Positions 30,746 to 44,202 are shown, counted from the stretch's first letter. The stretch is DNA of 64,000 nucleotides from Pseudomonas putida (GCF_028682175.1 NZ_JANHKS010000023.1:25547-89546); one strand, 5' to 3'. Notes: generated by a model not told the origin, from the sequence alone. A program made the numbers and translations.

Positions 30746-31013
30746 GAAAAACCCTAGAAGTCTGCGTTAAAGCGGTCAGAGCCGCCGGGGAAAGCGAAGG
30801 AAGGCCGAAGCCCCCGATGACCTGCGTGTTTCACAGTGCATTTCTGAAATTGCCGCGCTGATAGCGACTGGCCGGATACGGACCTGTCCATTGCTCGCCA
30901 CATTTTGAGAATCGCCCAGTAAAGACTGGCTGGTAATCGGCAACTTGTGTCGTCCCGGAAGGATCGACATAAGCTGTATCAAGAAGGGAGCGTAGTCTAC
31001 CGGAAACCAGCTC
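30746..31013. other. tilS-pyrG spacer, no gene seen
   Basis: 268 bases. A minus-strand -10-like TAGACT lies close to the tilS stop, giving a long pyrG leader. Pyrimidine-regulated transcription of pyrG is known in other bacteria, but no attenuator hairpin is obvious here. A 68-codon frame (30776-30982) has no ribosome site. Confidence 0.4.
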
Positions 31014-32351
31014 TCATCTCAAACGGTGGTCGTTCGTCGGTGGCTGCCAGTGCAAACGCCAGTCGCCACGGGGGTCGGCGTCCAGTCCCGGAAGGTTGGC
31101 GACCGCCAGTAACTGCTCGCCCCGGTACAACAGCGGCAATCGGCCGCGCAGGAACACCGGCACGCGTTTCTCGTTGAGCAGACGCTTGAGATCGCGCCTG
31201 CCGCGCTCGGGCACATCGAGCACTTCGCCGCCGCGCCGGTAATGCACATGCAGGCCGCCACGGGGAATTTCCCCCAGCAGGTGCAACATGCCGTTGCCGG
31301 GCAGTGTCAGGGGCTGCGAGGCCATGGACCAGTGTTGGGAGCCGGCCACATCCTTGAGCCAGATACCCGATAGCCACCAGATCCTGCCTTCGGCGCGGTG
31401 CAACTGGCCGTCAGCCAGGCGCCAGATCGGCCGCCCGTCGGGGCCGGCGTCACGCAGGGAATTCCAGCCCGCCCAGTGATCGGTGTCCGGCAGGCGCGTC
31501 AGCGGTGTCAGCCAGTGCCGCAGGGCATTGCGCTGACGGGCCTCGGACAGGCCTTCCAGTGGCGCCAGCTCCAGCGACGGCAAGTCCAGCCAGGGCCAGG
31601 TGCACGGCGTTTGCGCTGTCGCCAGATCCTGGACTGCCAATTCGTCGAGCAAGCCCTGGGCATCGGCCAGATGCGCGGCGCTGCGGGTCATGCTGACAAC
31701 CGCCTGGGGCCAGCGCGTAACCAGCATCGGCATGACGTGGCTGCGCAGGTAATTGCGCGAGAAACGGCTGTCCTGGTTGCTCGGATCCTCGATCCAGCTC
31801 AGGCCTTCCTCCTGCGCATAGGCTTCGAGCACGGCGCGCGGCTCATCCAGCAGCGGGCGAAACAATGTCCCTCTGCCCAGTGGACGATGGCCAGGCATCG
31901 CCGCCAGCCCTCGAACCCCGGCGCCACGCAGCAGCCTGAACATCAGGGTTTCGGCCTGGTCATCGCGGTGTTGCGCGGTCAGCAGCACCTCGCCGTCCTG
32001 CATCACCCCTTCCAGCGCGGCGTAGCGGGCCTCGCGGGCGGCCTGTTCGAGGCTGGCGCCGGGCCGGACCTGAACATCGAGCACCTGAAAAGGCACTCCC
32101 AGAATCTGACACATCTGACGGCAATGTCCCGGCCACGACGCAGCAACGGCCTGCAAGCCGTGATGGACATGGACAGCGGTCAAGGGAGGCAAGGCATGCT
32201 GGCGGGCGAGATCGGCCAGCAGGTGCAACAGGACGGTGGAATCGAGCCCACCCGAGAAGGCAATCCGCCAAGCGACCGCGCCACGCCAGGGTTCCAGGCG
32301 CGGTAGCAATCGTTTGGCGAGTTGTTTTCTGATGCAGTCCGGCTTGCTCAT
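31014..32351 (-). CDS. tilS: tRNA(Ile)-lysidine synthase
   Basis: 445 aa. PP-loop ATP-binding motif SGGLDSTVLLHLL at about 30-42, then AVHVHHGLQ and the AQHRDDQAETLMFRLLRGAGVRGLAAM signature, with the substrate-binding C-terminal domains beyond. It changes C34 of the AUA-reading tRNA-Ile to lysidine. It lies 42 bases after accA on the same strand, the usual order accA-tilS-pyrG. Confidence 0.97.
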   Translation of the reverse strand: MSKPDCIRKQLAKRLLPRLEPWRGAVAWRIAFSGGLDSTVLLHLLADLARQHALPPLTAVHVHHGLQAVAASWPGHCRQMCQILGVPFQVLDVQVRPGASLEQAAREARYAALEGVMQDGEVLLTAQHRDDQAETLMFRLLRGAGVRGLAAMPGHRPLGRGTLFRPLLDEPRAVLEAYAQEEGLSWIEDPSNQDSRFSRNYLRSHVMPMLVTRWPQAVVSMTRSAAHLADAQGLLDELAVQDLATAQTPCTWPWLDLPSLELAPLEGLSEARQRNALRHWLTPLTRLPDTDHWAGWNSLRDAGPDGRPIWRLADGQLHRAEGRIWWLSGIWLKDVAGSQHWSMASQPLTLPGNGMLHLLGEIPRGGLHVHYRRGGEVLDVPERGRRDLKRLLNEKRVPVFLRGRLPLLYRGEQLLAVANLPGLDADPRGDWRLHWQPPTNDHRLR

Positions 32352-32393
32352 GGTTGAACCTTCAAGCTGGCCGGACTGTGGGAGCCGCGTCGG

Positions 32394-33341
32394 TTATACG
32401 CCGTAGCTCATCAGACGCTCGTAACGACGAGCCAGCAGTTCATCGTTGTTGAACTTCTTGAGCATCGCCAGCTGGCTGCTCAAGGCTTCGCGGATCGAAG
32501 CGGACGCGCCGGCCGGGTCGCGGTGCGCGCCGCCCAGAGGTTCGCCAATCACTTTGTCGACAATGCCCAGGCCCTTGAGGCGCTCGGCGGTGATGCCCAT
32601 CGCTTCGGCAGCGTCGGGCGCCTTCTCGGCGGTTTTCCACAGAATCGATGCGCAGCCTTCCGGCGAGATCACCGCGTAAGTGGAGTATTGCAGCATGTTC
32701 AGCTGATCGCACACACCAATGGCCAATGCACCGCCCGAACCGCCTTCACCGATCACGGTCGCGATGATCGGGGTCTTCAGGCGCGCCATGACACGCAGGT
32801 TCCAGGCAATCGCCTCGCTCTGGTTGCGCTCTTCGGCGTCGATGCCCGGGTATGCACCCGGGGTGTCGATAAAGGTCAGGATCGGCATCTTGAAGCGCTC
32901 GGCCATTTCCATCAGGCGGCACGCCTTGCGGTAGCCTTCAGGGCGCGGCATGCCGAAGTTGCGGCGAACCTTCTCGCGCACATCGCGGCCCTTCTGATGA
33001 CCGATCACCATCACCGGCTTGTCGTCCAGGCGAGCGATACCGCCCACGATGGCCGCGTCGTCGGAGAAGTGACGGTCGCCGTGCAGCTCGTCGAACTCGG
33101 TAAAGATGTGTTCGATGTAGTCCAGGGTGTACGGACGGCGTGGATGACGCGCCATGCGCGCGATCTGCCAGCTGGTCAGATTGCCGAAAATGCTTTCGGT
33201 GAGCGTCTTGCTCTTATCTTGCAGTCGAGAGATTTCATCGCCGATGTTCAGCGAGTTGTCATTGCCTACCAGACGCAGCTCTTCAATCTTGGCTTGCAGG
33301 TCAGCAATCGGCTGTTCGAAATCCAGAAAATTCGGGTTCAT
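32394..33341 (-). CDS. accA: Acetyl-CoA carboxylase carboxyltransferase alpha subunit
   Basis: 315 aa from the ATG at 33341 (MNPNFLDFEQPIADLQ), the family start; the frame runs 19 codons further up. Motifs: RMARHPRRPYTLDYI, GHQKGRDVREKV, and the oxyanion-forming GEGGSGGALAIG. With AccD it transfers carboxyl from biotin to acetyl-CoA, the first step of fatty acid synthesis. It sits downstream of dnaE and upstream of tilS. Confidence 0.98.
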   Translation of the reverse strand: MNPNFLDFEQPIADLQAKIEELRLVGNDNSLNIGDEISRLQDKSKTLTESIFGNLTSWQIARMARHPRRPYTLDYIEHIFTEFDELHGDRHFSDDAAIVGGIARLDDKPVMVIGHQKGRDVREKVRRNFGMPRPEGYRKACRLMEMAERFKMPILTFIDTPGAYPGIDAEERNQSEAIAWNLRVMARLKTPIIATVIGEGGSGGALAIGVCDQLNMLQYSTYAVISPEGCASILWKTAEKAPDAAEAMGITAERLKGLGIVDKVIGEPLGGAHRDPAGASASIREALSSQLAMLKKFNNDELLARRYERLMSYGV

Positions 33342-33484
33342 AGGCATCCGTCTTGGGTCGACGGCCAAGAGGCCGGCCGGTTGATCCGTAAGCGCCATAC
33401 CTTAATGGAACTGGCGCTGTCCGGTCGAGTTTAAAAAATGTCGGGCTTGAAAGCGTCGAGTCAAAAAAATCTCATGATCAGCTT

Positions 33485-37006
<3,522 letters not shown>

Positions 37007-37040
37007 AGTGGAGGTGATTCCTATGGCGCACAGAAAACGA

Positions 37041-37060
37041 AGGCCGGATTGTACCGGCCT
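37041..37060 (-). terminator. Hairpin between rnhB and dnaE
   Basis: AGGCCGG-ATTGTA-CCGGCCT, 7-bp stem, followed on the minus strand by TCGTTTTC. It gives partial termination at most, since dnaE is next in the same direction. Confidence 0.5.
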
Positions 37061-37083
37061 CGCAAGAAAACATCAGCCCGCGA

Positions 37084-37740
37084 TCAGTTGAGCGGTAGCG
37101 AGGCGAACCCGGTGGCCGTCAACATCTCCCGTGCTTCATAGGCCGCGCGGACCGGTGCGAACGAACGTCGGTGAATCGGCGTCGGGCCCAGACGGGCCAG
37201 CGCTTCCAGATGCACCGGCGTCGGATAACCCTTGTGCCCGCCGATGCCGTAGCCCGGATACAGCAACTCCATGGCCGCCATTTCGCGGTCACGGGTGACC
37301 TTGGCCAGGATCGACGCCGCGGCAATCGCCGGCACCTGGGCGTCACCCTGAATCACCGGCGCGCTGGGCACCGACAATTGCGGGCAGCGGTTGCCGTCGA
37401 TCAGTGCCAGCTTGGGGGTGATCAGCAAACCTTCCACAGCCCGCTTCATCGCCAGCATCGTGGCGTGCAGGATGTTCAGTTCGTCGATTTCATCGACCTC
37501 GGCCCGTGCGATGTGCCAGCACAGGGCTTTCTCACGGATCTCGTCGAAGAGCTTCTCGCGCTTGGCTTCGGTGAGTTTTTTCGAGTCGTTCAGCCCCAGG
37601 ATCGGGCGATTGGGGTCAAGGATCACCGCAGCGGTCACCACGGCGCCACACAGCGGGCCACGACCCACTTCATCGACGCCGGCGACCAGGTCCTCGACCA
37701 GATTGAAATCCAAACCCATTTGCATTGATCGCACACTCAT
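37084..37740 (-). CDS. rnhB: Ribonuclease HII
   Basis: 218 aa. The catalytic Asp-Glu pair is in VAGVDEVGRGPLCGAVV; RAEVDEIDELNILHATMLAM and ASILAKVTRDREMAAM carry the other acidic residues. It removes RNA from RNA-DNA hybrids, mainly single misincorporated ribonucleotides. The ATG at 37740 overlaps the lpxB stop by four bases (ATGA); a start at the Met 5 codons on (MQMGLDF) is also possible and common in homologues. Confidence 0.97.
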   Translation of the reverse strand: MSVRSMQMGLDFNLVEDLVAGVDEVGRGPLCGAVVTAAVILDPNRPILGLNDSKKLTEAKREKLFDEIREKALCWHIARAEVDEIDELNILHATMLAMKRAVEGLLITPKLALIDGNRCPQLSVPSAPVIQGDAQVPAIAAASILAKVTRDREMAAMELLYPGYGIGGHKGYPTPVHLEALARLGPTPIHRRSFAPVRAAYEAREMLTATGFASLPLN

Positions 37741-38873
37741 GGTGAAGGCGACCGGCCAATCAGGCTCAGCACCGCATCGGCGGCCTGATTGGACGCATCG
37801 CGACGCAAGGTACGGTGAAGCGCATCGAAGCCTGCGGTCTGCTCCGCGCCGTTGTCCAGCAGCGGCAGCAGGGTTTGCGCCAGGGCATCGGCCGTCGCCG
37901 CATCCTGCAGAAGCTCAGGCACCAGCAAGCGCTGGGCCAACAGGTTCGGCAGCGACACGTACGGACTCTTCACCATCCGCTTGAGTATCCAGTAGGTCAG
38001 TGGCGCCAGACGATAGGCAACCACCATCGGTCGTTTGTACAGCAGCGCTTCCAGGGTCGCGGTGCCCGATGCGATCAAGACCGCATCGCAGGCAGCCAGC
38101 GCCACGTGGGAGCGGCCATCGAGCAGGGTCAGTGGCAGGTCGCGCCCTTGCAGCAGCTCTTCGATCTGCGCGCGGCGTTGCGGGCTTGCACACGGCAGGA
38201 CGAACCGCAGGTTCGGGCGCTGGGCCAGCATTCGCTCGGCGGCCTCGAAGAACAGCGCCCCCAGGCGCCCCACTTCCCCGCCACGGCTGCCCGGCATCAG
38301 TGCAACCACTGGCCCTTCGCCCAGCCCCAGTTCAGCGCGTGCCGCAGCGCGATCGGCCTCAAGGGGGATGGTGTCGGCCAGCGGGTGCCCGACGAACCGC
38401 ACCGGCACGCCTTTCTCTTCGTAGAAACGCGCCTCGAAGGGCAGAAGGGTCAGCATCAGGTCGCAGCCTTCGCGAATCTTCAGCACGCGCTTCTGCCGCC
38501 ACGCCCACACGGACGGGCTGACGTAGTGCACGGTCTTGATTCCGGCCTGACGCAGTTTGAGTTCGATATTGAGGGTGAAATCCGGCGCATCGATGCCGAT
38601 GAACACATCGGGCTTTTCATCGATCAGGGTCTGGATCAGCAGCTTGCGCCGCGCCAGCAACTCCTTGAGACGCCCCAGCACTTCCACCAGCCCCATGACC
38701 GACAGGCGCTCCATGGGAAAGTAGGACGTCATGCCTTCGGCTTCCATGAGCGGACCGCCCACGCCGATGAACTGTGCGTCAGGATGATGAACCTTGATGG
38801 CGCGCATTAGGCCCGAACCCAGGATGTCGCCAGAGGCTTCTCCGGCGACCAGCGCAATACGCAGGGCACTCAT
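37737..38873 (-). CDS. lpxB: Lipid-A-disaccharide synthase
   Basis: 378 aa GT-B glycosyltransferase. Start ALVAGEASGDILGSGLMRAI, then FIGIDAPDFTLNIELKLRQAGI, YVSPSVWAWRQKRV and LMPGSRGGEVGRL, all LpxB signatures. It joins UDP-diacylglucosamine and lipid X at the membrane face. It starts 2 bases after lpxA and overlaps rnhB by four, within the lpxD-fabZ-lpxA-lpxB cluster. Confidence 0.97.
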   Translation of the reverse strand: MSALRIALVAGEASGDILGSGLMRAIKVHHPDAQFIGVGGPLMEAEGMTSYFPMERLSVMGLVEVLGRLKELLARRKLLIQTLIDEKPDVFIGIDAPDFTLNIELKLRQAGIKTVHYVSPSVWAWRQKRVLKIREGCDLMLTLLPFEARFYEEKGVPVRFVGHPLADTIPLEADRAAARAELGLGEGPVVALMPGSRGGEVGRLGALFFEAAERMLAQRPNLRFVLPCASPQRRAQIEELLQGRDLPLTLLDGRSHVALAACDAVLIASGTATLEALLYKRPMVVAYRLAPLTYWILKRMVKSPYVSLPNLLAQRLLVPELLQDAATADALAQTLLPLLDNGAEQTAGFDALHRTLRRDASNQAADAVLSLIGRSPSP

Positions 38874-38875
38874 GG

Positions 38876-39652
38876 TTAACGGGTGATGCCGCGGGTCGAG
38901 TTCTGGATGGACTCAAGGAACAGCGCGACTTCCGGAAACTGTGTAGCGGGTTCGGCCAGTTCCACCACCGCCTGTTCTACGGTCAGGCCCTGACGATAGA
39001 CCGTCTTGTAGGCGCGACGCAGGGCATGGATGGCATCGTCGGAGAAACCGCGACGGCGCATGCCTTCGAAGTTCATGCTGCGCGCTTCTGCCGGGTTGCC
39101 GAACACCGTGACGAACGCCGGGACGTCCTTGCCGATGGCCGTGCCCATGCCGGAAAAGCTGTGGGCGCCAATGTGGCAGTACTGATGCACCAGCGTGAAA
39201 CCGGACAGGATCGCCCAGTCGGCCACATGCACGTGGCCAGCCAGCGCGGTGTTGTTGACCAGGATGCAGTGGTTGCCGATGACGCTGTCGTGACCGATGT
39301 GCGCGTAGGCCATGATCAGGTTGTGATCGCCGATGGTGGTCTCGGCGCGATCCTGAATGGTGCCACGGTGAATGGTCACGCCTTCGCGGATCACGTTGTG
39401 ATCGCCGATAACCAGGCGAGTCGCCTCACCCTTGTATTTCAGGTCCGGCGTGTCCTCACCTACCGAGGAAAACTGGTAGATGTGGTTGTGTTTGCCGATT
39501 TTGGTCGGCCCGCGCAGGATGACATGCGGACCAATGACCGTACCCTCACCAATTTCCACACCGGGTCCGACGATCGACCACGGGCCGACCTCCACATTGT
39601 CAGCCAGGATGGCCGTCGGATCGATGATGGCGCGAGGGTCAATCAAACTCAT
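38876..39652 (-). CDS. lpxA: UDP-N-acetylglucosamine acyltransferase LpxA
   Basis: 258 aa from the ATG at 39652 (MSLIDPRAIIDPTAILADNVEVG), the family length. A left-handed beta-helix of hexapeptide repeats covers about residues 5-185, with the catalytic His in YAHIGHDSVIGNHC. It starts lipid A synthesis by O-acylating UDP-GlcNAc. The start overlaps the fabZ stop by four bases, so the two are coupled, balancing fatty acid and lipid A production. Confidence 0.98.
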   Translation of the reverse strand: MSLIDPRAIIDPTAILADNVEVGPWSIVGPGVEIGEGTVIGPHVILRGPTKIGKHNHIYQFSSVGEDTPDLKYKGEATRLVIGDHNVIREGVTIHRGTIQDRAETTIGDHNLIMAYAHIGHDSVIGNHCILVNNTALAGHVHVADWAILSGFTLVHQYCHIGAHSFSGMGTAIGKDVPAFVTVFGNPAEARSMNFEGMRRRGFSDDAIHALRRAYKTVYRQGLTVEQAVVELAEPATQFPEVALFLESIQNSTRGITR

Positions 39653-40089
39653 AGTTTGCGTTCCGCACAGATGATTTCTGCGGAGCATACCGGCTTGCCG
39701 TCTACCGAAGCCTGGCACTCGAACTTCCAGATCTGACGCTTGCAGCTCAGGAACTTGGCTTCAAGGATCAGTTGGTCGCCCGGCAGTACCGGCTGGCGGA
39801 AACGCAGCTTGTCGGAGCCCACGAAGTAGTACAGCGTGCCATCGGCAGGCTTCACGTCAAGCATCTTGAAGCCCAGGATGCCGGCAGCCTGAGCCATGGC
39901 TTCGATGATCAGCACGCCCGGCATGATCGGGTGCGCCGGGAAGTGCCCATTGAAGAAGGGCTCATTGATGCTGACATTCTTGTAGGCACGAATGCTCTTG
40001 TTCTCGACATCGAGCGCCACCACACGGTCCACGAGCAGGAACGGGTAACGGTGGGGCAGATATTCGCGGATTTCGTTGATGTCCATCAT
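39649..40089 (-). CDS. fabZ: 3-hydroxyacyl-[ACP] dehydratase FabZ
   Basis: 146 aa from the ATG at 40089 (MMDINEIREYLPHRYPFLLVDRVV). Hot-dog fold with catalytic His in NGHFPAHPIMPGVLIIEAMAQ and Glu a few residues on. It dehydrates 3-hydroxyacyl-ACP and so competes with LpxA and LpxD for the same pool. The open frame extends 23 codons upstream but without similarity. It is coupled to lpxA by overlap. Confidence 0.98.
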   Translation of the reverse strand: MMDINEIREYLPHRYPFLLVDRVVALDVENKSIRAYKNVSINEPFFNGHFPAHPIMPGVLIIEAMAQAAGILGFKMLDVKPADGTLYYFVGSDKLRFRQPVLPGDQLILEAKFLSCKRQIWKFECQASVDGKPVCSAEIICAERKL

Positions 40090-40201
40090 TTCGAGAGGAA
40101 GCCTGTAGTCAATATAGGGAGTGCGCGACGAGTGCGCGGCACTCCTCTGGCAAATCAAGGAGGCAGTTTATCGGCTATGCACACTTGATAAGAAAAAAGT
40201 A

Positions 40202-41257
40202 TCAGCCATCAGATGACGCTTTACCGCCTGAGGTCACTGCCTCGACAAGCTTTTCCAACTGCTGCAGCCGGCGCGACATGTCGTCGAGCTGGCGAATGCG
40301 TGCGGCGCTCTTGCGCCACTCGGCGGCCGGCTGCATCGCCGTCCCCGAAGAATACGAGCCTGGCTCGGTGATGGAACGGGTAACCATGGTCATCCCGGTG
40401 ATGAAAACGCCATCACAGATTTCGATGTGCCCTACCAGCCCTACCCCGCCTGCCAGCATGCAGTGCTTGCCGATCTTGGCGCTGCCGGAGATACCGACGC
40501 AGGCCGCCATCGCGGTGTGGTCACCCACCTGAACGTTGTGGGCGATCTGGATCTGGTTATCGAGCTTCACACCGTTGCCGATGCGGGTATCGTCCATGGC
40601 GCCACGGTCGATGGCCGTGTTCACACCGATTTCCACGTCGTCGCCAATGGTGACGCCGCCGATCTGGGCAATCTTTTGCCAGACGCCCTTCTCGTTGGCG
40701 AAACCGAAGCCTTCGCCACCCAGCACGGCACCCGACTGGATGACCACACGCTGGCCGATGCGCACGTCGTGGTACAGCGTGACGCGCGGCGCCAGCCAGC
40801 CGCCTTCGCCGATCACGCTGCGCGCGCCGATGAAGCAGTGGGCGCCCAGGGTCACGCCGGCCGCAATGCGCGCACCGCTTTCGATCACGACATACGGCCC
40901 CACGCTTGCAGCCGGATCGACGACAGCATCGTCAGCCACGACAGCTGTGGGGTGAATGCCCGCCGCAGCCTTGGGCTTGGGATCGAACAGGTGCGAGATG
41001 CGCGCGTAGGCCAGGTACGGATCGGCGATCAGCAGCGCATCACCCGCATAGCCTTCGGCATCCGCAGGCTTGAGCAGCACGGCAGCGGCGTGGGACGTGG
41101 CGAGGAATTTACGGTACTGGGGATTGGCCAGGAAACTGACCTGACCTGGACCGGCCTCCTGCAAGGTGGCAAGTCCGGTAATCTGCTTGTCCGCGGGGCC
41201 ACGCAGGGTGGCTCCGAGGAACTCGGCCAGTTGGCCGAGCGTGATAGTCGCGGTCAT
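40202..41257 (-). CDS. lpxD: UDP-3-O-acylglucosamine N-acyltransferase LpxD
   Basis: 351 aa. An N-terminal uridine-binding domain (TITLGQLAEFLGATLRGP), a long left-handed beta-helix (about 105-300) with catalytic His in IQIAHNVQVGDHTAMAAC, and a C-terminal helix (IRQLDDMSRRLQQLEKLVEAV) for ACP. It adds the N-linked hydroxyacyl chain in lipid A synthesis. It starts 4 bases after the skp stop codon. Confidence 0.98.
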   Translation of the reverse strand: MTATITLGQLAEFLGATLRGPADKQITGLATLQEAGPGQVSFLANPQYRKFLATSHAAAVLLKPADAEGYAGDALLIADPYLAYARISHLFDPKPKAAAGIHPTAVVADDAVVDPAASVGPYVVIESGARIAAGVTLGAHCFIGARSVIGEGGWLAPRVTLYHDVRIGQRVVIQSGAVLGGEGFGFANEKGVWQKIAQIGGVTIGDDVEIGVNTAIDRGAMDDTRIGNGVKLDNQIQIAHNVQVGDHTAMAACVGISGSAKIGKHCMLAGGVGLVGHIEICDGVFITGMTMVTRSITEPGSYSSGTAMQPAAEWRKSAARIRQLDDMSRRLQQLEKLVEAVTSGGKASSDG

Positions 41258-41261
41258 GAAC

Positions 41262-41765
41262 TTACTTCAGCTGGTTCATGCGCTCGATGACCTGGCGAGT
41301 GACGTCATATTGTGGCTTGACGTCAATCACGGCACCGCGCTCGAACACCAGGTCGTAACCGCCCTTCTTGATCACTTCTTCAACAGCCGAGTCCAGTTTT
41401 GGCTTCAGTTGCTTGAGCATGTCACGGTCAGCGACGGCCTTGGCTTCGTTCAGCTCCTTGGACTGGAACTGGAAGTCACGGGCTTTCTGCTTGAAATCCA
41501 GCTCCAGTTTTTCGCGCTCAGGCTGGGCCATCTTGTCGCCACCGGCGACCAGACGATCCTGGATGCCCTTGGCGCTGCTTTCCAGAGCCTTGAGCTTGGT
41601 CAGTTGCGGGCCGAATTTCTTCTCGGCGTCGACGGCGTACTTCTTGGCCGCGTCGGATTCGAGCAGCGCCATCTGGTAGTTCAGTACCGCGATTTTCATG
41701 TCGGCAAAGGCCGGGCCTGCGACCAGGACCGTTGCCAGCAGAGCCAATTGAGTCAACTTACGCAC
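41262..41765 (-). CDS. skp: Periplasmic chaperone Skp/OmpH
   Basis: 167 aa. A Sec signal peptide (MRKLTQLALLATVLVAGPAFA, cleavage about 21) precedes a short beta strand (DMKIAVLNYQMALLESDAAKKY) and long coiled-coil arms (about 45-130), the jellyfish-like trimer. It keeps unfolded outer membrane proteins soluble on their way to BamA, encoded just upstream. lpxD follows within 4 bases. Confidence 0.96.
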   Translation of the reverse strand: MRKLTQLALLATVLVAGPAFADMKIAVLNYQMALLESDAAKKYAVDAEKKFGPQLTKLKALESSAKGIQDRLVAGGDKMAQPEREKLELDFKQKARDFQFQSKELNEAKAVADRDMLKQLKPKLDSAVEEVIKKGGYDLVFERGAVIDVKPQYDVTRQVIERMNQLK

Positions 41766-41811
41766 GATGTAACTCCTACAGAATTCGTTGTCGTTATCAG
41801 TGACCAGACCC

Positions 41812-44202
41812 TTAGAAGGTCTGACCGAGAGAGAATTGGAAGACCTGGGTTTCGGTGTTGTTGTCCGGTTTCTTGACCGGCATGGCCAGAGCGAAGCTCA
41901 ATGGACCCAATGCGGTGATCCAGGTCACGCCAACACCCACCGAGCTTGCAAGGCCCGAGAGCTCAGGACCGTTACACTCGATCTTCTCGCCGCTGAGTGT
42001 GGTCTTCTCCCCACCGCAGTTGGTGTTGAACACGTTACCCACGTCCCAGAACAGCGACGTACGCAGCGAACGCTGGTCCTTGATGAACGGCAGCGGGAAC
42101 AGGATTTCGGCACCACCTGTGATCAACACGTTACCACCGAACGGCAGCGGATCCTGATCCGGGTCAGCGAGGGTGCCAGGACGACCGCCCGGGTTGCCTT
42201 CGCCGCGGCTAGGCGTACTGCGCGGACCGAGGGTGCTGTCCTTGAAGCCACGTACCGAGTTGAAGCCACCGGCGTAGTAGTTCTCGTAGAACGGCAGGCC
42301 CGAGGTCGAACCGTAACCGTCACCGTAGCCCAGTTCCGAGTGCAGGCGCAGGGTGGTGTTGGTGGTGATCGGGTGGAACAACTGGCCGCGGTAGTCGAGT
42401 TTGTAGAACGACAGGTCGCTACCCGGAATGGTGGTTTCCAGCGTCAGGCTCTGGGAGTGACCACGGGTCGGCAGCGTGCCTTTGTTCAGGGTCGATTCGG
42501 ACCAGCCCACGGATGCCTTGAAGTTGGTGAAGCTGTCGCCTTCCTTCTCCAGGAAGTCGAAGATTTCGTCAACGGTGTAGGTACCGGTGTTGATCTGGTC
42601 CTGCTGAACCGACAGGCCGAAGTTCAGGCGCGCGGTTTCGCTGATCGGGTAGCCCATGTTGATACCGGCACCCAGGCTGTCGACCGAGTAGCTTGCGATA
42701 TCGACATCGAGGTCGTCGTAGTTGGTCTTGCGGTAGAACGCGCTGTAACCCAGGCTCACACCGTCCGGCGTGAAGTACGGGTCGACGTAGCTGAAGTTGT
42801 AGCGGGTCTGGTATTCACTCTTGGTCAGGCCGATGCTGACCTTGTTACCGGTACCCAGGAAGTTGTTCTGGCTGATCGAACCACCCAGGATCAGACCCGC
42901 GCTCTGCGCGAAGCCCACACTGGCGGTGATCGAACCGGAGGCCTGCTCTTCCACGGCGTAGTTCACGTCGACCTGGTCGTCGGTGCCCGGCACTGCCGGT
43001 GTTTCGACGTTCACTTCCTTGAAGAAGCCCAAGCGGTCCAGACGGGTCTTGGACTGGTCGATCAGGTAGGTGGAAGCCCAACCGCCTTCCATCTGACGCA
43101 TCTCACGACGCAGCACTTCGTCCGCGGTCTTGGTGTTGCCACGGAAGTTGATGCGGTTCACGTAGGCACGCTTGCCCGGATCGACGGCGAACAGGATGTC
43201 GACGGTGTGGTCTTCATCGTTCGGGGTCGGCACGCCGTTGACGTTGGCGAAGGTGTAGCCTTCGTTACCCAGGCGGCGGGTGATCAGCTCGGACGTGGTG
43301 GTCATGACCTTGCGCGAGAACACCTGGCCAGGCTTGACCAGCAACAGCGACTTGACCTGATCCTCAGGGACCTTGAGGTCACCGCTGAGCTTGACCGACT
43401 TGACGCTGTACTTCTCGCCTTCATGGATGTTGACGGTGATGTACACGCTCTTCTTGTCAGGCGTGATGGACACCTGGGTCGAAGCGATATCCATGTTGAT
43501 ATAGCCGCGGTCCAGGTAGTACGAACGCAGGCGTTCCAGGTCGCCGGACAGCTTTTCACGGGCGTACTTGTCGTCGTTCTTGAAGAAGGACAGCCAGTTG
43601 GTGGTCTTCAGTTCGAACAGGTCGGTCAGGTCTTCTTCCTTGAATACCGAGTTGCCCACCACGTTGATGTGCTGGATGGCTGCGACCGCGCCTTCGTTGA
43701 TGTTGATTTTCAGGCCCACGCGGTTGCGCGGCTGAGGAACGACTTCGGTGGCGACTTCTGCCGAGTAACGACCCTGGGCCACGTACTGGCGCTGCAGTTC
43801 GTTACGCACGCCTTCCAGGGTTGCCCGCTGGAAGATCTCGCCTTCGGCCAGACCCGACTGCTTCAGACCTTTCATCAGGTCTTCGGTGGTGATCGCCTTG
43901 TTGCCTTCGATCTCGATGCTCGAAACGGACGGACGCTCGACCACGGTGATGACCAGCACGTTGCCGTCACGGCCCAGCTGGATGTCCTGGAAGAATCCGG
44001 TTTTGAACAGAGCGCGGGTGGCATCGACCAGATGCGCATCATCGGCGGTCTCACCCACGTTCAACGGCAGCGCGCCAAAGACGCTGCCGGCGGATACCCG
44101 CTGCAGGCCGTTGACACGGATATCGGAGATAGTGAAGGACTCGGCGTGAACTTCGGCGATCATCAGTGCGGAAAGAACCGCAGTTAGCAGCAGACGTTTC
44201 AT
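41812..44202 (-). CDS. bamA: Outer membrane protein assembly factor BamA
   Basis: 796 aa from the ATG at 44202, with AAGGA upstream; the frame extends 20 codons further without similarity. Signal peptide MKRLLLTAVLSALMIAEVHA, five POTRA domains (about 22-425, starting ISDIRVNGLQRVSAG), then a 16-strand barrel with a GFNSVRGFKDSTLGPR lid motif and a C-terminal Phe ending (FQFSLGQTF). It inserts beta-barrel proteins and is essential. It sits between rseP and skp, the conserved order. Confidence 0.98.
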   Translation of the reverse strand: MKRLLLTAVLSALMIAEVHAESFTISDIRVNGLQRVSAGSVFGALPLNVGETADDAHLVDATRALFKTGFFQDIQLGRDGNVLVITVVERPSVSSIEIEGNKAITTEDLMKGLKQSGLAEGEIFQRATLEGVRNELQRQYVAQGRYSAEVATEVVPQPRNRVGLKININEGAVAAIQHINVVGNSVFKEEDLTDLFELKTTNWLSFFKNDDKYAREKLSGDLERLRSYYLDRGYINMDIASTQVSITPDKKSVYITVNIHEGEKYSVKSVKLSGDLKVPEDQVKSLLLVKPGQVFSRKVMTTTSELITRRLGNEGYTFANVNGVPTPNDEDHTVDILFAVDPGKRAYVNRINFRGNTKTADEVLRREMRQMEGGWASTYLIDQSKTRLDRLGFFKEVNVETPAVPGTDDQVDVNYAVEEQASGSITASVGFAQSAGLILGGSISQNNFLGTGNKVSIGLTKSEYQTRYNFSYVDPYFTPDGVSLGYSAFYRKTNYDDLDVDIASYSVDSLGAGINMGYPISETARLNFGLSVQQDQINTGTYTVDEIFDFLEKEGDSFTNFKASVGWSESTLNKGTLPTRGHSQSLTLETTIPGSDLSFYKLDYRGQLFHPITTNTTLRLHSELGYGDGYGSTSGLPFYENYYAGGFNSVRGFKDSTLGPRSTPSRGEGNPGGRPGTLADPDQDPLPFGGNVLITGGAEILFPLPFIKDQRSLRTSLFWDVGNVFNTNCGGEKTTLSGEKIECNGPELSGLASSVGVGVTWITALGPLSFALAMPVKKPDNNTETQVFQFSLGQTF

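Noticed and set aside
30776..30982. 68-codon frame between tilS and pyrG
   Set aside because: It has no ribosome site or conserved motif. The region is better read as the pyrG leader.
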